Notes: a model not told the origin generated them from the sequence alone. Positions 48,601 to 60,700 are shown, counted from the stretch's first letter. The stretch is 64,000 bases of DNA from Lottia gigantea (GCF_000327385.1 NW_008710951.1:993121-1057120), one strand, 5' to 3'. Program-made: numbers and translations.

Positions 48601-50608
48601 AAAATTAATTGCCCCTTTAAGCTGTAGCATGTTAACAATAATATTATGATATATTACAGTTTGTAGACTTGTTAGATGAATACACCAGAGTTTCTGTAAC
48701 AGCTGTATTTGAGTTATTTCTGATGGCTCGTCAAGCTTCCTGGGCCTATACTGAAGATAACTTCTTTAACATAGGATGGATGGTGAGAATACTAGAAGAC
48801 TATAGAACTACAGTAAGTTTTTTTTTCCAATGCATGGATGGTGTATAACTTAAATGGATTTCAAAGTGATTAAATACACTTGTTATCGGTATCAGGGGCA
48901 ATAATGACTTAATAATTTTAGTTGAATTGCAAGATGCCTCAGAAAATTAGAATGGTGTAAAATATAATCAAATCGGTAAAAATTCATTTTTAAGGCAAAT
49001 TCTAGAGCACATTCGGTTAAAGATGGGTTTCGTTATTTTTTTAGTGTCAAATTAAGCAAACTATTTGATTAATTGGTGTTTCTAATGAATTATCATATAT
49101 TCTTAATCATATCATTATGTTTTTATTGCATATAATTAAGAGTTTTAACCAATCATAAATCTCCATGTATTAAAAAGACTTTTTGACCTATCTTGATCGG
49201 TCACTCCTTGAAATTGAAATTTAGCTAATTATGAATTAATAATGGACATATGAGACAAACTGGTATTTTTCCAAGTCATTAGAACACATCTACTTTCTAT
49301 TCATATAAGAGCATTTTCATTTTCATAAATGAAAATAAGGGAATCCATCTTTAAGCATTGGAAACGTTACATGACATAATTGGCTTGGTGGTCAAGGGTA
49401 ATACTATTGGTGGGCAAGGGTAATACTATTGGTGGGCAAGGGTAATACTATTGGTGGTCAAGGGTAATACTATTGGTGGGCAAGGGTAATACTATTGATG
49501 GGCAAGGGTAATACTATTGGTTGACAAGGGTAATACTATTGGTGGGCAAGGGTAATACTATTGGTGGTCAAGGGTAATACTATTGGTGGGCAAGAGTAAT
49601 ACTATTGGTGGTCAAGGGTAATACTATTGGTGGTGATATCGATATAGAGATTCTATTCTTTAGTCATGGTACCTTGTAAGTCCAACTGATGAATATATAC
49701 TCCCATTCACCAAGTTTGAGATTTTAAATCTTATGACGATTCTAAGAGATAATATTCATTTTAACTATATAATTATTAAAAAAGTATTATATGTTACAGG
49801 AAAGGTTTGTAGAAAGAGTTATAAAACAAGTTCTACATGTAATAGGACCCAGTCAATATGAGATGTTAAGTCCTGAAGAATCTATCTGTCTCTATCAACA
49901 TCTTACTGTTCTACTTACATTCCTAGAGTACAGTCCTCGTGTTACAGCCTTTATATATAATACTTATAGAGAGGAATTTAAGTAAGTATAATTTATTTGG
50001 AGCTGCTTTGGCTCAGTATGATAGATACATGCTAGGTGTCCACTTAGTCTAGATGGGAGACAGGAAATTTTATAATGTATACAGGGTTTCAGAAGTATGC
50101 TTGCTGAAGGTGAAGGTCATGTTAAAGGTGTTTTAAATAGGTTTTTTTGATAATTTTAATGTGTATCACACCCATTTATGGCTTCTATTTGCATTATTCC
50201 ATTTTCCATCAAATGTCACTGGTTCCAGTAATTATTGTTTTAGCAATGTATGATGTCACTTTCCCCAATAGCTTGCTACTTCATAAAATGCTTAGTTTTA
50301 GTGGAATTTCAAAACCCAAAGATATCTGACTGAAAATTGGAATGGTGCTAATGGTTGCTATCAGTGTCACCTATACACATGACAAATTTGGAAGTCCTTT
50401 TTACAATCCCTATAAAAAGACAATTATATAGTCATCGTTTAATATTCATCATTTTTTTTATTTCAGATATTATATCAGACATCAACAAATAGCTAAAAAA
50501 TTACCAGCAAACTTCCCTATCACTCAAATGACATTAAATGTTGCTGATTCTGTGATAAACAAGGTCCGAAATGCTGGGAATATCCCTAAAAATTCACCAA
50601 GACTTTAA
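39692..50608 (+). CDS. C12orf56: C12orf56-family protein, complete (function unknown)
   Basis: Eleven exons: 39692-39940, 42126-42994, 43519-43690, 44071-44147, 46564-46705, 46949-47058, 47380-47469, 48029-48128, 48660-48812, 49800-49981, 50467-50608, joining in frame to about 760 residues. The N-terminus (S-F-L-K-R-T-I-T-E-E-S-Y-E-R-I-R-A-Y-E, then L-T-E-N-P-P-K) and the alpha-helical C-terminal half fit my recollection of the conserved animal C12orf56 family. I could not check an alignment. The second exon encodes a long low-complexity serine-, asparagine- and lysine-rich linker with P-P-P-P and many S-R-R/S-R-D motifs, likely disordered. No catalytic motif, signal peptide or membrane helix is visible. 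The fifth exon is preceded by 15 extra copies of its own acceptor, described separately. The start ATG is the first in frame in its exon. Confidence 0.72.
41649..41850. mobile_element. Inverted-repeat element, family D, copy
   Basis: It starts aaagggattttctag and ends aaacctcttcacaattccttt, imperfectly inverted. The interior shares gtctgttcctgcaattccac with the copy at 57447. It lies in intron 1 of the C12orf56-like gene. Confidence 0.6.
43141..43466. mobile_element. Inverted-repeat element, family D, copy
   Basis: The left end tttaaaagaattgtaaagag and the right end ctttacaatccctttaa are inverted repeats. The interior shares tgggatggtgtaaat and caatacacataaa with other copies. It lies in an intron of the C12orf56-like gene. 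Other worn members start near 14866 and 47567 and end near 50414. Confidence 0.65.
44450..44612. repeat. Short imperfect inverted repeat related to 21033-21180
   Basis: The segment starts ggggccttattcttgaaaac and ends ttttggagaataat, with aacttaacttaag facing atttaagttaaa across it. The intronic stretch at 21033-21180 (gggcccttattctctaaaac, then gtccaatcagattgcag) is similar. It is probably a small MITE family. Termini are uncertain. Confidence 0.5.
45004..46563 (+). repeat. 103-bp tandem array of an intron-end/exon-start junction in the C12orf56-like gene (15 decoy 3' splice sites)
   Basis: Near-identical units each consist of roughly 26 bases of intron end (tatttatta/ttattacag) plus the first 77 bases of exon 5. 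Exon-start positions are 45020, 45123, 45226, 45329, 45432, 45535, 45638, 45741, 45844, 45946, 46049, 46152, 46255, 46358, 46461 and the functional 46564. The period is 103 everywhere except one 102-base step (45844 to 45946), where the acceptor reads ttcggcag. Because 103 is not a multiple of three, use of an earlier acceptor runs into TGA at the start of a following copy. Units differ by only a few substitutions, so the expansion is recent or homogenised. Confidence 0.95.
48207..48263. repeat. Near-perfect palindrome (hairpin) in an intron
   Basis: The arms gtattcttgaaacgatcta-type and its complement tagatcgtttcgagaatac meet around the short centre agcgct, giving a hairpin of about 20 base pairs. 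I saw no neighbouring element ends. It could be a tiny MITE or a relic of one. Confidence 0.7.
49017..49354. mobile_element. Inverted-repeat element, family C, copy 2 (whole)
   Basis: The left end ttaaagatgggtttcgtta and the right end aagggaatccatctttaa are inverted repeats. The body includes gtgtcaaattaagcaaac and gagacaaactggtattttt. It lies in an intron of the C12orf56-like gene, directly before a minisatellite. It is almost the same as the copy at 57113-57448. Confidence 0.85.
49386..49634 (+). repeat. 22-bp minisatellite, about 11 copies
   Basis: Units of ggtgggcaagggtaatacta plus tt recur with only one or two base changes (ggtggtc, gatgggc, gttgac variants). The array lies in the intron before exon 49800 of the C12orf56-like gene. 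Confidence 0.95.
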
Positions 50609-50830
50609 GATATCAACTGCTGATCAATAGAGAGTTCAGTCTAGCTGCTAGACTGCGGCATTATGCAAAAGGTGTTGTTGAGCAGTCCATTTTATTATTT
50701 AGGTAGTTTAAGTTGTAATGATCATAATATATTAATAGATTGGACTCTTCTAAATCTTTAAGTGTTACTTTATTCTACCCTGAAGCAAAATAGACTGCTC
50801 TTGATTATGGTTGGAACTTCCAGGATGTAT

Positions 50831-51182
50831 TAAAGGGACAGTGGTGCCATTTTGGGGGTTTGATTTTAGTCTTGAATATATGTAAATAGTCTTCAGAAGA
50901 ACTAGAAATGTACGAAAATCACATAATTTCTTTAAAAATTCTTCAAACTAGGAATTCTACTCACTATTTCTTTATATGTCTTTTCTATAAATCACAGAGT
51001 ATCTTAAATTGACGAGTCATCATTTTAACATTCAAACGCAGATAATTCTGGACACACATGGTCTTGAATGCTCAAATTTCGACTGTGAGCTGTGAACACT
51101 ATTACTGATTAGCTCGACTAAAATAATTCCAGTTTCTGAGACTACAGTATGATTGGTCAAAAAAATGGCCTACCTGTCCCTT
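50831..51182 (+). mobile_element. Inverted-repeat element, family A, copy 4 (best preserved)
   Basis: The ends taaagggacagtggtgccat and aatggcctacctgtccctt are inverted repeats. The body has cttgaatatatgtaaatag, tagaaatgtacgaaaatc and acattcaaacgcagataat. It is about 350 bp long with no open frame of note. Confidence 0.85.
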
Positions 51183-51759
51183 TGATATCTTTGCTAGAAT
51201 TTTCACTGAGGCTCTAGGTTTGTCAGCTGTTTCCAATTAATTCTATGATTCAGTATGAGTACAGTATGTTTTTATCAAGTCATGGGCTGGGATTCCTTCA
51301 AATTGTCACAAAGGCTGTAAAATAGCTAAAACATGCTTTCTCTCTTGGCTACAGGGCTGTTGATTTAGCTCTATTTGATGGACATGACCGGCAAGGCAGC
51401 TCAAATGACCAATGATCAATATCTTGTACCGGACATCAAGTCTAGGTTAGCCATTACAGGTCTTTCAATGTACTATACTAACAGTCCCACAATAACACCT
51501 CGGCCAAAGAATATTGTATTGTCAGTCAATGATCTGATTGATATGGAGGTGATCCTGATGAGTAATTGTTAAAGTATATTTGAAATCATTGTATCATTCT
51601 GTTATTTGTTATGTGTCTTATATTGTTCTGTTTGTGGTATAATTGATCAAAGATATTTATGTGATCTATGAATGTTTCAAAACATAAACTGAGTAAATCC
51701 TGTTGTTTATAATTATATGATTTCTCATGCATAATCTTTTTTGCATATACACATGATTA

Positions 51760-52025
51760 TCTCATCTTCACAATGACATGCTATGTAGATCTTTGGCTTA
51801 TACCTTGACTGCAATAGCCATCTTTCTTGTATCACAGATGTTTTTAAATGCAGCGATGTAATTTACAGTCTTTCTGTCAAGGGCTTTTATTGGCTGTATT
51901 CGCGGGCATACAATCCAATCAATTCAAATTGCCTCATTCCGTGATACAAAAAAAGTGGCTATTGTGGTCAAGGTATAAGCTGACGTGCATAGTAACTTGA
52001 CATTGTGAAGATGCTGTTCATCTAT
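51760..52025. mobile_element. Inverted-repeat element, family B, copy 2
   Basis: The left arm (catcttcacaatgacatg, ttataccttgactgcaatag, cttgtatcac) pairs with the right arm (gtgatacaaaaaaagtggc, ggtcaaggtataagc, cattgtgaagatg) over 80 or more bases, leaving a central loop of about 90 bases. This long-arm form can fold into a hairpin if transcribed. Confidence 0.85.
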
Positions 52026-52133
52026 ATTTTAAAATTGTTATGTTTTGGTTTATGTATACATCCAAATGTTTTTGTCTTGTGTTTGGAAAAATGTTTTTTT
52101 GCTGAATAATTTAGCCATTCCCATTTGGAAGAC

Positions 52134-52389
52134 ATTAAAGGGCTTGTGTGAAGAGGTTGTCTTGCTAGTGAATCGGGATCACTTATATCTTCTATTCGCA
52201 TCAATTGAATTTTCGTCAAATGCTTTTTCATGTATTATAGAAATGCTTAACTGTATCATTAAAGCTGGTACACCGGGTACATCATAAGACACTCAGTTTT
52301 AGTTTTATTGCATGAATGGTACAAATCGTTGCTTTGAGTGTCCCCGATACACATAAAAAGCTTTGGAAACCTCTTTACAATCCCTTCAA
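52134..52389. mobile_element. Inverted-repeat element, family D, copy
   Basis: It starts attaaagggcttgtgtgaag and ends aacctctttacaatccctt. The interior shares gtgtccccgatacacata with the copies at 14868 and 57447. Intergenic. Confidence 0.65.
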
Positions 52390-53613
52390 CGATTCTGCAT
52401 ATTTATTCATTCATTCATCAATTTATAGCCATTTCTACATACTGCTGATTAATTTTTTTTTTTCCAACAAAATAACTTGTGTATATCTTATATTTAGCTT
52501 AAAAATATAAACTGTGATCTCTAGCGAACAGAGTTGAAATTTTTGTGGATGACTCACTCTGTTTTTCTTCTAAACTTGAATCTGTAATATAAGCTGAGGC
52601 GAATCATTTCTGAAGAAACCTTGTGTTATCAGCACTTACTCCATGATGACTATAAAAATAATCGGTTTTCTGTTAATTTTAAAAAACATACAAAAGTTAA
52701 GTCTCAATTTGTGCTGCTCAAGATAGTCTTGGTGTTTTGTGCTGGGAAGATATACACCCAACTGCTTAAGAATGTTATTTAAGGATGTGTCTTCTTAGTA
52801 AAATTTTATCGGTGACACTATCTCCAGGAATTGTATTTTGGATCTTCTTAAGTTTTCTAGAAGAGCTGGACAACAATGGAAAATATTTTGTATTTCCACC
52901 CATGACATTATAATATGTTAAAATATTTTGTATATCCACCTATGACATTATAATATGTTAAAATATTTTAAAGTGAGAAATGATTATTTTGAAAAGTTTA
53001 GCTTTCTATGATTAAAATCTACCTGTGATATTTTCAAAGATAATAAATTACACTTAACTATTTTTCTTGATTTCTCTTTTGAAATTGAATTGAAATCGGT
53101 TGCGACGCCAGTGCTGTGCAGGGTGGGAGAGGAGTTCCCAGTGGCGTAGGTGGGTATGCTCCCATGAACCGAAACTGACCCGGCTCACTATCAAATATGT
53201 TGCCTGTGAGAGTCTCCTTTAGCTCGTTTGAATCGAGGGGGTCACTGTCGCATTAATCTGCTCAACATTCTCAATTTTAAAGACTTCTTTGGAATTCTGT
53301 CGTCTTTAAAAGGCAATTTTTCTACCGCAACGCTTTCAAACAGTAACCACATTCATCGTAGACATAGAATAAACGATATATTTAGTGGATATCTGTATGA
53401 GTCATTTGATGACTTTACGCCCCCAGAAGAGATATGCCAAAAATGGAGCTAGAACGATCTTTAAGTTTCCAAGATAAGATCATTTCATTACGTATGTAAA
53501 TAAAGATAACATTTATTCTTATCAAAATAATATTCTACATTGTTTTATAATGGATGGCATCAGGTAGGCCATGATTTAATAAATAGCTGTAGACTCAACA
53601 ACACCTTTTAAAC

Positions 53614-53833
53614 CAGTGGTTCCCAACCTATTGCAGCCCCTACATTCCTGGGGCAATCATGTGGACCTTTCACACCCCCAAAATTTGTTTCATCCACATT
53701 TGCAGCATGTGATGATGTGAGGTACTCTCTCAACTCATAATCCATTCTTACTCCTACACCACTTGGCCACACCCCTTCACCCTAGTCCAACACCCACAGA
53801 GGGGGTGAAAACACCCCAGGTTGGGAACAAGGG
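53614..53833. mobile_element. hAT-like MITE (cagtggttcccaacct ends)
   Basis: The left end cagtggttcccaacct is a classic hAT-type terminus. The right end aggttgggaacaaggg is its imperfect inverse. The flanking octamers (ttttaaac and tttacacc) match only partly, so the target duplication is worn or my right border is off by a few bases. Confidence 0.6.
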
Positions 53834-54144
53834 TTTACACCCTTACATATTTCTGTCTACACCTATGGATGAGAGACGTGGTTTAAACGACCAATATTAC
53901 GCATTATGTTCAAATCGACAAAATTACAAAATTAGCATGTTTAATATATTATTAGATGTAAAAGGATGACAAACATAAGAAAATATTATGTTCAACGTGA
54001 AACGTCCGGTGGCAGTTGTTTGTGGTCAAACTTTTACCAATCGCTGATATGGGTCTGGAACAGTACAAATAGAATCTAAATATAAAAAAAGACCAGAAAA
54101 ACTCTTCATAGCCACTTAAAAGGCACAAGCAACTGAAATTGTAA

Positions 54145-55831
54145 ATGGTCTTAAACCATATAACAAGTTATGAATCCCTTTTCAAATATTTCAGAGTTCT
54201 GCTGAGTCTAGTTTTACTGGTTCTACCATGCCTGGTATCTGTCACAGGTATGGTGGATCAACATGCCACCCACGAGACAAAGAACCTTTACTACAGACTG
54301 AAGAACTTAGCTAGAAATGAGTCCAAGATACTATTTGGAATGCAAGAAGCTACATTGCAAGGTTTAGAAGGAGGACATTCACCTTATATTTTGAATCGAC
54401 GACATGATGGAGTTGAAGCCTGGATATATGGGGTACGGTATGTTATTTCTGAGTCTGAAAATATTGGAAGTAACGTCGTGTACCCTTGAGACAAAAACGA
54501 AAACCAATGAAGGGTTTAACCGTGATACAGTAGCTCCAATAAGTCTGACCAGTACTGTTGCAATAATTACTCTTATGCAGTAAGGATGAAAAGCTCGATA
54601 TCACTCAGTCAACATGGACAATTTTATCTTGATATATATACTAGATTGATACAATGCGAATATCTGATCAATACAACATCCAAAAATCTAAATTCGGTAG
54701 GATATGCCAAATGGTTTGTACGTGTAGTATAGATGAACCCAATTCATATTTGCTATCTGAAAAAATCCACTGAAAGGTGAAATTCAGTTCTATCGGCATG
54801 TTAAATGAATATGAATGGGCCAATATGCGTATGATACTTCATTGGATAATATTGATGTCTTTCAGGATTATATGGCAGATCAAAAATATCCAGACGAGCT
54901 CTGTGACGTCAAACGTCTGACTGGTTCATTTCCCGCCATTATAGGCTTTGACCTTTACAACCTCAAACCGTCGGAGCTGAAGACGACGAATTTTCTAGGT
55001 CGTCTGGCATACGAACGAGGAGAAGTAATTTCATTGGTAATGCATCACAACAACCCCATCACTGGAGGCTCGGCATGGATAGATCGAGACCATGGCGACT
55101 ACCACAAGACCGTGAAACGACTCTTGCCAGGAGGTGACTCAAATCATAAATGGAACGAGATTTTAGACAAGATTGCAGCATGGGCTCATGGATTCAAAGA
55201 TTTACATGGAAAACCTATTCCAGTCATCTTTCGCTTCTTGCATGAATTAAATGGTGGTTGGTTTTATTGGGGACTGAACAATGCTGTTGGTAACACAGTC
55301 GACGAGCTAATATCGCTATACCGATACACAGTCGTGTACCTACGAGACCATAAAGGCGTCCATCAATTCCTGTACGCCTTCAGCCCAGACAAGTTCAAGG
55401 ATAAAAATGATTATCTCAAAACCTATCCTGGTGATTCTTATGTGGACATATTGGGAACAGATTATTACTTTACAGATCACTGGGCTACAAAAGACAATTT
55501 GCAGAGATCTCTTCGAGAATTAGTGGAGCTGGCAGAAGCACGTGATAAAATTCCCGGACTGACTGAAACCGGATATTTCAACAACAAAATCAATGACGCG
55601 CCTAATTTTTGGAACGATCACGTGCTTGACGTCATCAAGAGAGAGAAGACTACACGGCGTATTGCATTCATCCACGCCTGGACCAACCAATGCTGGCTAG
55701 AATTGGGTCACCCAAAATGCCTTATCTGGGTACCATACAAGGGTCATAAAGGTGCTTCTAGTTTCGTTAACAATTTCTACAAAGACCCTATAACAGTATT
55801 CCAGGATCACGTTCCTAATTTTTACCATTAA
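54145..55831 (+). CDS. GH26-family glycoside hydrolase (mannan endo-1,4-beta-mannosidase type), copy 1
   Basis: Two visible exons, up to 54432 and 54866-55831, join in phase 0. The first carries a hydrophobic signal-like segment (V-L-L-S-L-V-L-L-V-L-P), then the conserved L-F-G-M-Q-E-A-T opening of the GH26 fold. The second includes A-I-I-G-F-D-L, the acid/base motif R-F-L-H-E-L-N-G-G-W-F-Y-W-G (near 55230-55271) and the nucleophile motif G-L-T-E-T-G (near 55557-55574). Both catalytic glutamates are present, so an active secreted beta-mannanase is predicted; family members cut beta-1,4-mannan backbones. The 54145 start is the first in-frame ATG, but an acceptor-like tttcag just before 54195 suggests the real start may lie on an upstream exon, as in the neighbouring paralogue. 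Confidence 0.85.
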
Positions 55832-57112
55832 GATAATATAAATTCTTCTCGTGATTCTCTCCATCAAACGGCCAATGTGACGGATAACATAATACGCTGA
55901 TTAAGAATTGATTGGTATGATTTAAAGTTATAAAATACAAATCTGCCTTCTATTTAAGCAATATTATTATTTATTGCTTATATTTACGTTTTCAAGACAT
56001 TCTTATTTTGATACAAAGACTTTAGTATGAATTTAAGTAGGGCCTATTTCTTTACGTTTCAACGTTTGGTACTACCAACATGATTGTTTATACATGTAAT
56101 TGGAGACCGTCTATTTCATTCAATCACGTCAATGAATAACGGCGTCATTGGTTATCATTACTACGCCTACTGTTTTGGTGATGAGGCAATGACAATTTAT
56201 ACTAGTACAATGAAAAAAATAATCCATAATGTAAATATTGGTAATTACAACTTGTTTCATGCAAGCTGAAATCAAGAGTTGTTCGTCCAGATGTTCAGAA
56301 ACACTCCAAATTCAAGACGGGTAAGAAATTGTTATTAATAAGAATGATTAAGTTACTAATAATAATAAAATATAAAATATGAACACTGCATGGAACTCTT
56401 TTTACGAATACGGGCAATGCCACTCGTGGGTGCAATTTCGCTTTTGATTGATTTTAATTCACTGCTTCACTAAGTTACTTAGATATAGTGAACCACGGTC
56501 TGCCTATTTGATAATGGTGTGTTGTAAAAAGATGGTAGGCAGAGCCCAAAGGCTACGAAAAGAGTAAGCACTTTCTGCTCAGTGTACCTGCAAGAAACTA
56601 TCTCACTTCGCACTTCCACATTAGAACAAATAACAGAAATCCTTGTTCTCCCTTTCTGTTCTTTGTTGTTTAAATATGAAGTATCGAGAGATTTCAATGT
56701 GCCATCCCCATACACTCCTCATTTTACAAAGTCTGTCACACTATTCTCAAAAAATAACTTTATTATTTGTTAACAAAAGTATAAAAATGTACAACCTTTA
56801 ACAACTTACAGACAATACTTTCCGATTGAAATGAAAAACGAAATAAAAATCAAGCAATTATACTAAGTTATTGATATGTCTCTATTATAATACAAAGCGA
56901 ACTGAGAGCAAGCTGCAAGACTGGTTTTTACTTCTAATGATGAAATACAAAGTACTAAGAACGACACGGGAAAAACGTTAACCAGCGATTGTTGTTCCAT
57001 ATCGTACACAATTAGACTACTAAATGTCATTTCATGACTTCACGTATAAAGTAGTCCTCACTTATCATTGAGCGCTTTCATAGTTCAGAACATAAAAAAA
57101 TGTTAATTGTTC
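55832..57112. other. Intergenic space between the convergent GH26 genes
   Basis: AT-rich sequence contains several aataaa-like words (for example near 56354) that could serve as polyadenylation signals for the plus-strand gene. No additional exon, RNA gene or intact element was recognised before the family C element at 57113. Confidence 0.45.
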
Positions 57113-57448
57113 TTAAAGATGGGTTTCCTTAATTTTTAGCGTCAAATTAAGCAAACTATTTGATTTAATTGGTGTTTCTAATGAATTATCATGTATTCTC
57201 AATCATATCATTAGGTTCTTATTGCATATAATTAAGAGTTTTAACCAATCACAAATCTCCATGTATTAAAAAGACTTTTTGACCTTTCTTGATCGGTCAC
57301 TCGTTGAAATTCTGCTAGTAAATCTCTTCTTATTGAGCTAATTATAAATGAGACAAACTGGTATTTTTCCAAGTCCTTAGAACACCTCTACTTTCTATTC
57401 ATATAAGTACCTAATTTTCATAAATGAAAATAAGGGAACCCATCTTTA
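57113..57448. mobile_element. Inverted-repeat element, family C, copy 3 (whole)
   Basis: The ends ttaaagatgggtttcctta and taagggaacccatctttat are inverted repeats. The body is nearly the same as at 49017-49354. It abuts a family D element at 57447, suggesting one inserted beside or into the other. Confidence 0.85.
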
Positions 57449-57693
57449 TGGGGATTGTTAATCAGACATCTGTGGTTCCTGCAATTCGACCAAAACAAAG
57501 TGTTTGGTAACGTTACTAACCGCGAAGGGCCTTAAGAGATAAACCGTATTTTGCGATTAGTGACGTCATACAATACTTCTTTTTTGAAGGAATTGCAGGA
57601 ACAACAGACGTGATTGAAAATTGGAATGGTGCGAATTAATGCTATTGTGTCCCCGATATACATAATTAGAAATCCTCTTTACAATCCCTTTAG
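57447..57693. mobile_element. Inverted-repeat element, family D, copy abutting family C
   Basis: It starts tggggattgttaatcagaca and ends ctctttacaatcccttta. It carries an internal pair gttcctgcaattcgacc/gaaggaattgcaggaac, which is itself inverted. It lies about 35 bases beyond the 3' end of the minus-strand GH26 gene. Confidence 0.65.
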
Positions 57694-57728
57694 TGAGTAA
57701 GATAATATACGGGCCAATATTACATACT

Positions 57729-60700
57729 TTAAGGCTCACCTAACATAACAACCATTGGATCCTGAGTAAATTTTAAGAAATCTTTTTCCCCTGGGTGACC
57801 TTTATATGGAGTATAATACGAACAAACTGTGCTGTTTTGACAACTGTTGGCCCACGTTAACACATAGGCTATACGTTTAGTGGCTGGGTTAGCCTTCACG
57901 TATTTTATTCCTTTGATAGAGTTTAAAATGTAGTCGTTCCACCAATCAGGAATCTGGTCAATTTGGTTTAAGACATTCAAACCCACTTCCGTTAAGGCGG
58001 GAATTTTTTGGCGCGCTTCGCTATACATAACAACTTCTGATAAGGCATCGACAAACTTTTGAAGAGTTCGTGGAGATCGCACGTAGGAATAGTCATCATA
58101 TCCAAGAATATCCACAAACTGGTCGCCGGGATAAGCTGCCATGTATGAGGCAAGTGTACCAGCAGACGTCAGATTAGCAAAACCTGCGTTCGGACTGTAA
58201 GCATACAGGATGTTGTGACAGCCTCTAAAGTCGCTAAGATACTCCACAATATATCGATAAGCGTCTTTTAAGTCTTCTCCGGTATTATTAACAGCGTTAT
58301 TTAATCCCCACCAAAACCATGGACCGTTAGATTCGTGAAAGAGTCTGAGAATGAACGGAATCTGTCGGCCTTTTTCATCCACCAAGTTGTGAGCGTAGTC
58401 GGCAATTTTATCCAAGTATTGATTATATTTCAAATTCAAGGTTCCTCCTTGAAGAAGATTTCTGACTACTTTGTAACCATGGAGATCGTAGAAATTTCCA
58501 CCTGAAAGGTTAATGTAATTTCAGTATGATTTTGCTATAACCAACGATTACTTTTTTTTTAAAAGGGACGTATGTGGGATTTTGAATATAGGCCTATGTA
58601 AATTGTCTTCAGAAGTACTAGAAATGTACGAAAATCGCATTATTCCTTTAAAAATACTTCAATCTAAGAAATTTATTCACTATTTCTATATGTCTTTTCT
58701 ATATATCACAAAGTAATTTAAAATGACAGGTCGTCATTTTAACATTCAAACGGGGATAATAACACATATTCTTGACACATATGGATTTCAAAGCTCAAAT
58801 GTCGACGGTGTGCTGTGAATACTGTAACTGATCGTCTTAGCTAACAAATTCCCGTGTCTGAGACTAAAGTATGATTGGTGTTAAAAAAAATGGTGCGTCT
58901 GTCTCTTTAAAATGATTGTCTTCAGTATAATTATTGAAAGGTATAAACAAACAGATCTATTCTCAATTTCTCAGACATGCGATTTCGTCAGGGTTAGGTA
59001 AGAGTGGTTGTAACAACAACATAAAATTGAAGTTACGAAAGCACAGGCCAAGGTGAAAATTCAGCAACATCAACGGGATTTTTTAAAGTAATGGAATTAA
59101 ATTATAAAGTAATACTAATTACAAATTAAATAATTCTAAAATAATAGAGTATATATATTAATGTGAAGGAAGTTCGTCGTTTTCTGTTTCTGTAACCAAC
59201 ATCCTATGAACTAAAGAGAGAGTATTAAATTAAAATGGAGATGAATCAATAGTCTGTAAAAAAGTAAATATTAATATAGTATATATATATTACATATTGA
59301 TATTAAATTTCTATTGAGCTATGGGTTTAAGTCTATCATGGACTAAAATATCATCTTTGATTCTTATTGCGTTTAAAAGAAATAACTAGTCCGGGTAAGA
59401 CAAAAATTAATGCCTTTTTTATGAGCAGTTTGGCCTAATCCGGTATGGCTATGATAAGGCCAGATTTGTTGGACTATGAAATGAGGTGCTGTAAATCCAT
59501 TCTGCATAGTCTTTGGATTGGCTACCCCACAATAAGATCTACAAAGCAGATGCAGGCCCGTAACCAGACATGATTGTTAGGGGGGACATGTAATATATCC
59601 GGAGGAGCAATGGTGTATGTTGTCCAGGAATTGGTCGGTTGTTTTTTCCTTGCAACCACCCCCACCCCCTCCCTCTGTAGCTACTGGCCTAAGCAGGTGT
59701 CTAACAGAGTTCTGTGTCTGGTATGGACATCATTTCGAATCTTCGATTAAAATTAAAATAATACCTGTTGCCAAATTACCAAAATGCCACGTCATTGCAA
59801 GTATCATCCCTCGAGCATGCGCACGTTGAGACAAGTATCGCTGCATAGCCATCCATTGTGGATCTAGTTGAAAGAATTCAAATCCCACAAAGGCGGGAAA
59901 ATATCCAGATACTAATTTGACGTCACTTAGTTCGTCGGTTACATTGTGGGATACCATTGTGTTCTAAAGAAAATATGACAAGAAATATGGTTATGGTCCA
60001 TCGAGATTAAAAGGAGATTTACGATCTACACAACAGGAAAAAGATCAATGCGCCGTTTTTGACCAATCATACCTTATTTTGAGCTTTCAAATCCACGAAT
60101 TAACCGCGTTTGACAGTAAAAGACGAATCGTCTTTTCATGAGATACTGTCATATATATAAGATATGTAAAGAAATAGGAAATAAAATTTCTAGTTTACAT
60201 ACTTATACATATTCCAGACCCAAATCAACCCCCAAAATGGCGCATCTAACCCTTTAAAAGATAGAAAATCATTGACTCCCTACCGTAAATTGCCAAGCTT
60301 GGAATCCTTTATAATCTTTAAAAGTTTCATAGGGAGGAATTCCACCAGAAATACCACTTTGAGTCGTTGCCTTGTGACCAAACAAGAAATGATCTGGGTC
60401 TCTAGCGAGCGCGTAAAGACGCTTGTAGAGAGTTTTGGTCTCTTCTGTGGCTTTCATATCAACAGGACCTGGTGGGGCAGGACATCTGATGTACGTAACA
60501 CATCCCAAGATTAACAGGTAATATATCGATACATCCTGAAGAAAATATGAAGTATTTTGATTGAGCTCGACAAATCTGACTGGGATATTAGGACATAAAA
60601 CAAGACATAAAATAACACTTTAATGGGTTAGTTTATGATAATTTTCATAATATAAATATAGCTTAAATTTTGGTATATACGAAGCTAAACCATTGTTGAG

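Larger units (their letters stand above)
50609..54144. other. Intergenic region rich in inverted-repeat elements
   Basis: The region holds a family A element (50831-51182), a family B element (51760-52025), a family D element (52134-52389) and a hAT-like element (53614-53833), each listed separately. Between them are AT-rich stretches (for example 52400-53100, with a duplicated ttaaaatattttgta block near 52880-52970). No coding exon was supported. Confidence 0.5.

Noticed and set aside
54866-55831. Bacterial contamination as the source of the GH26 sequence
   Set aside because: The frame joins to an upstream exon by GT-AG splicing, the paralogue has several introns, and animal-type MITEs sit in and around both genes.
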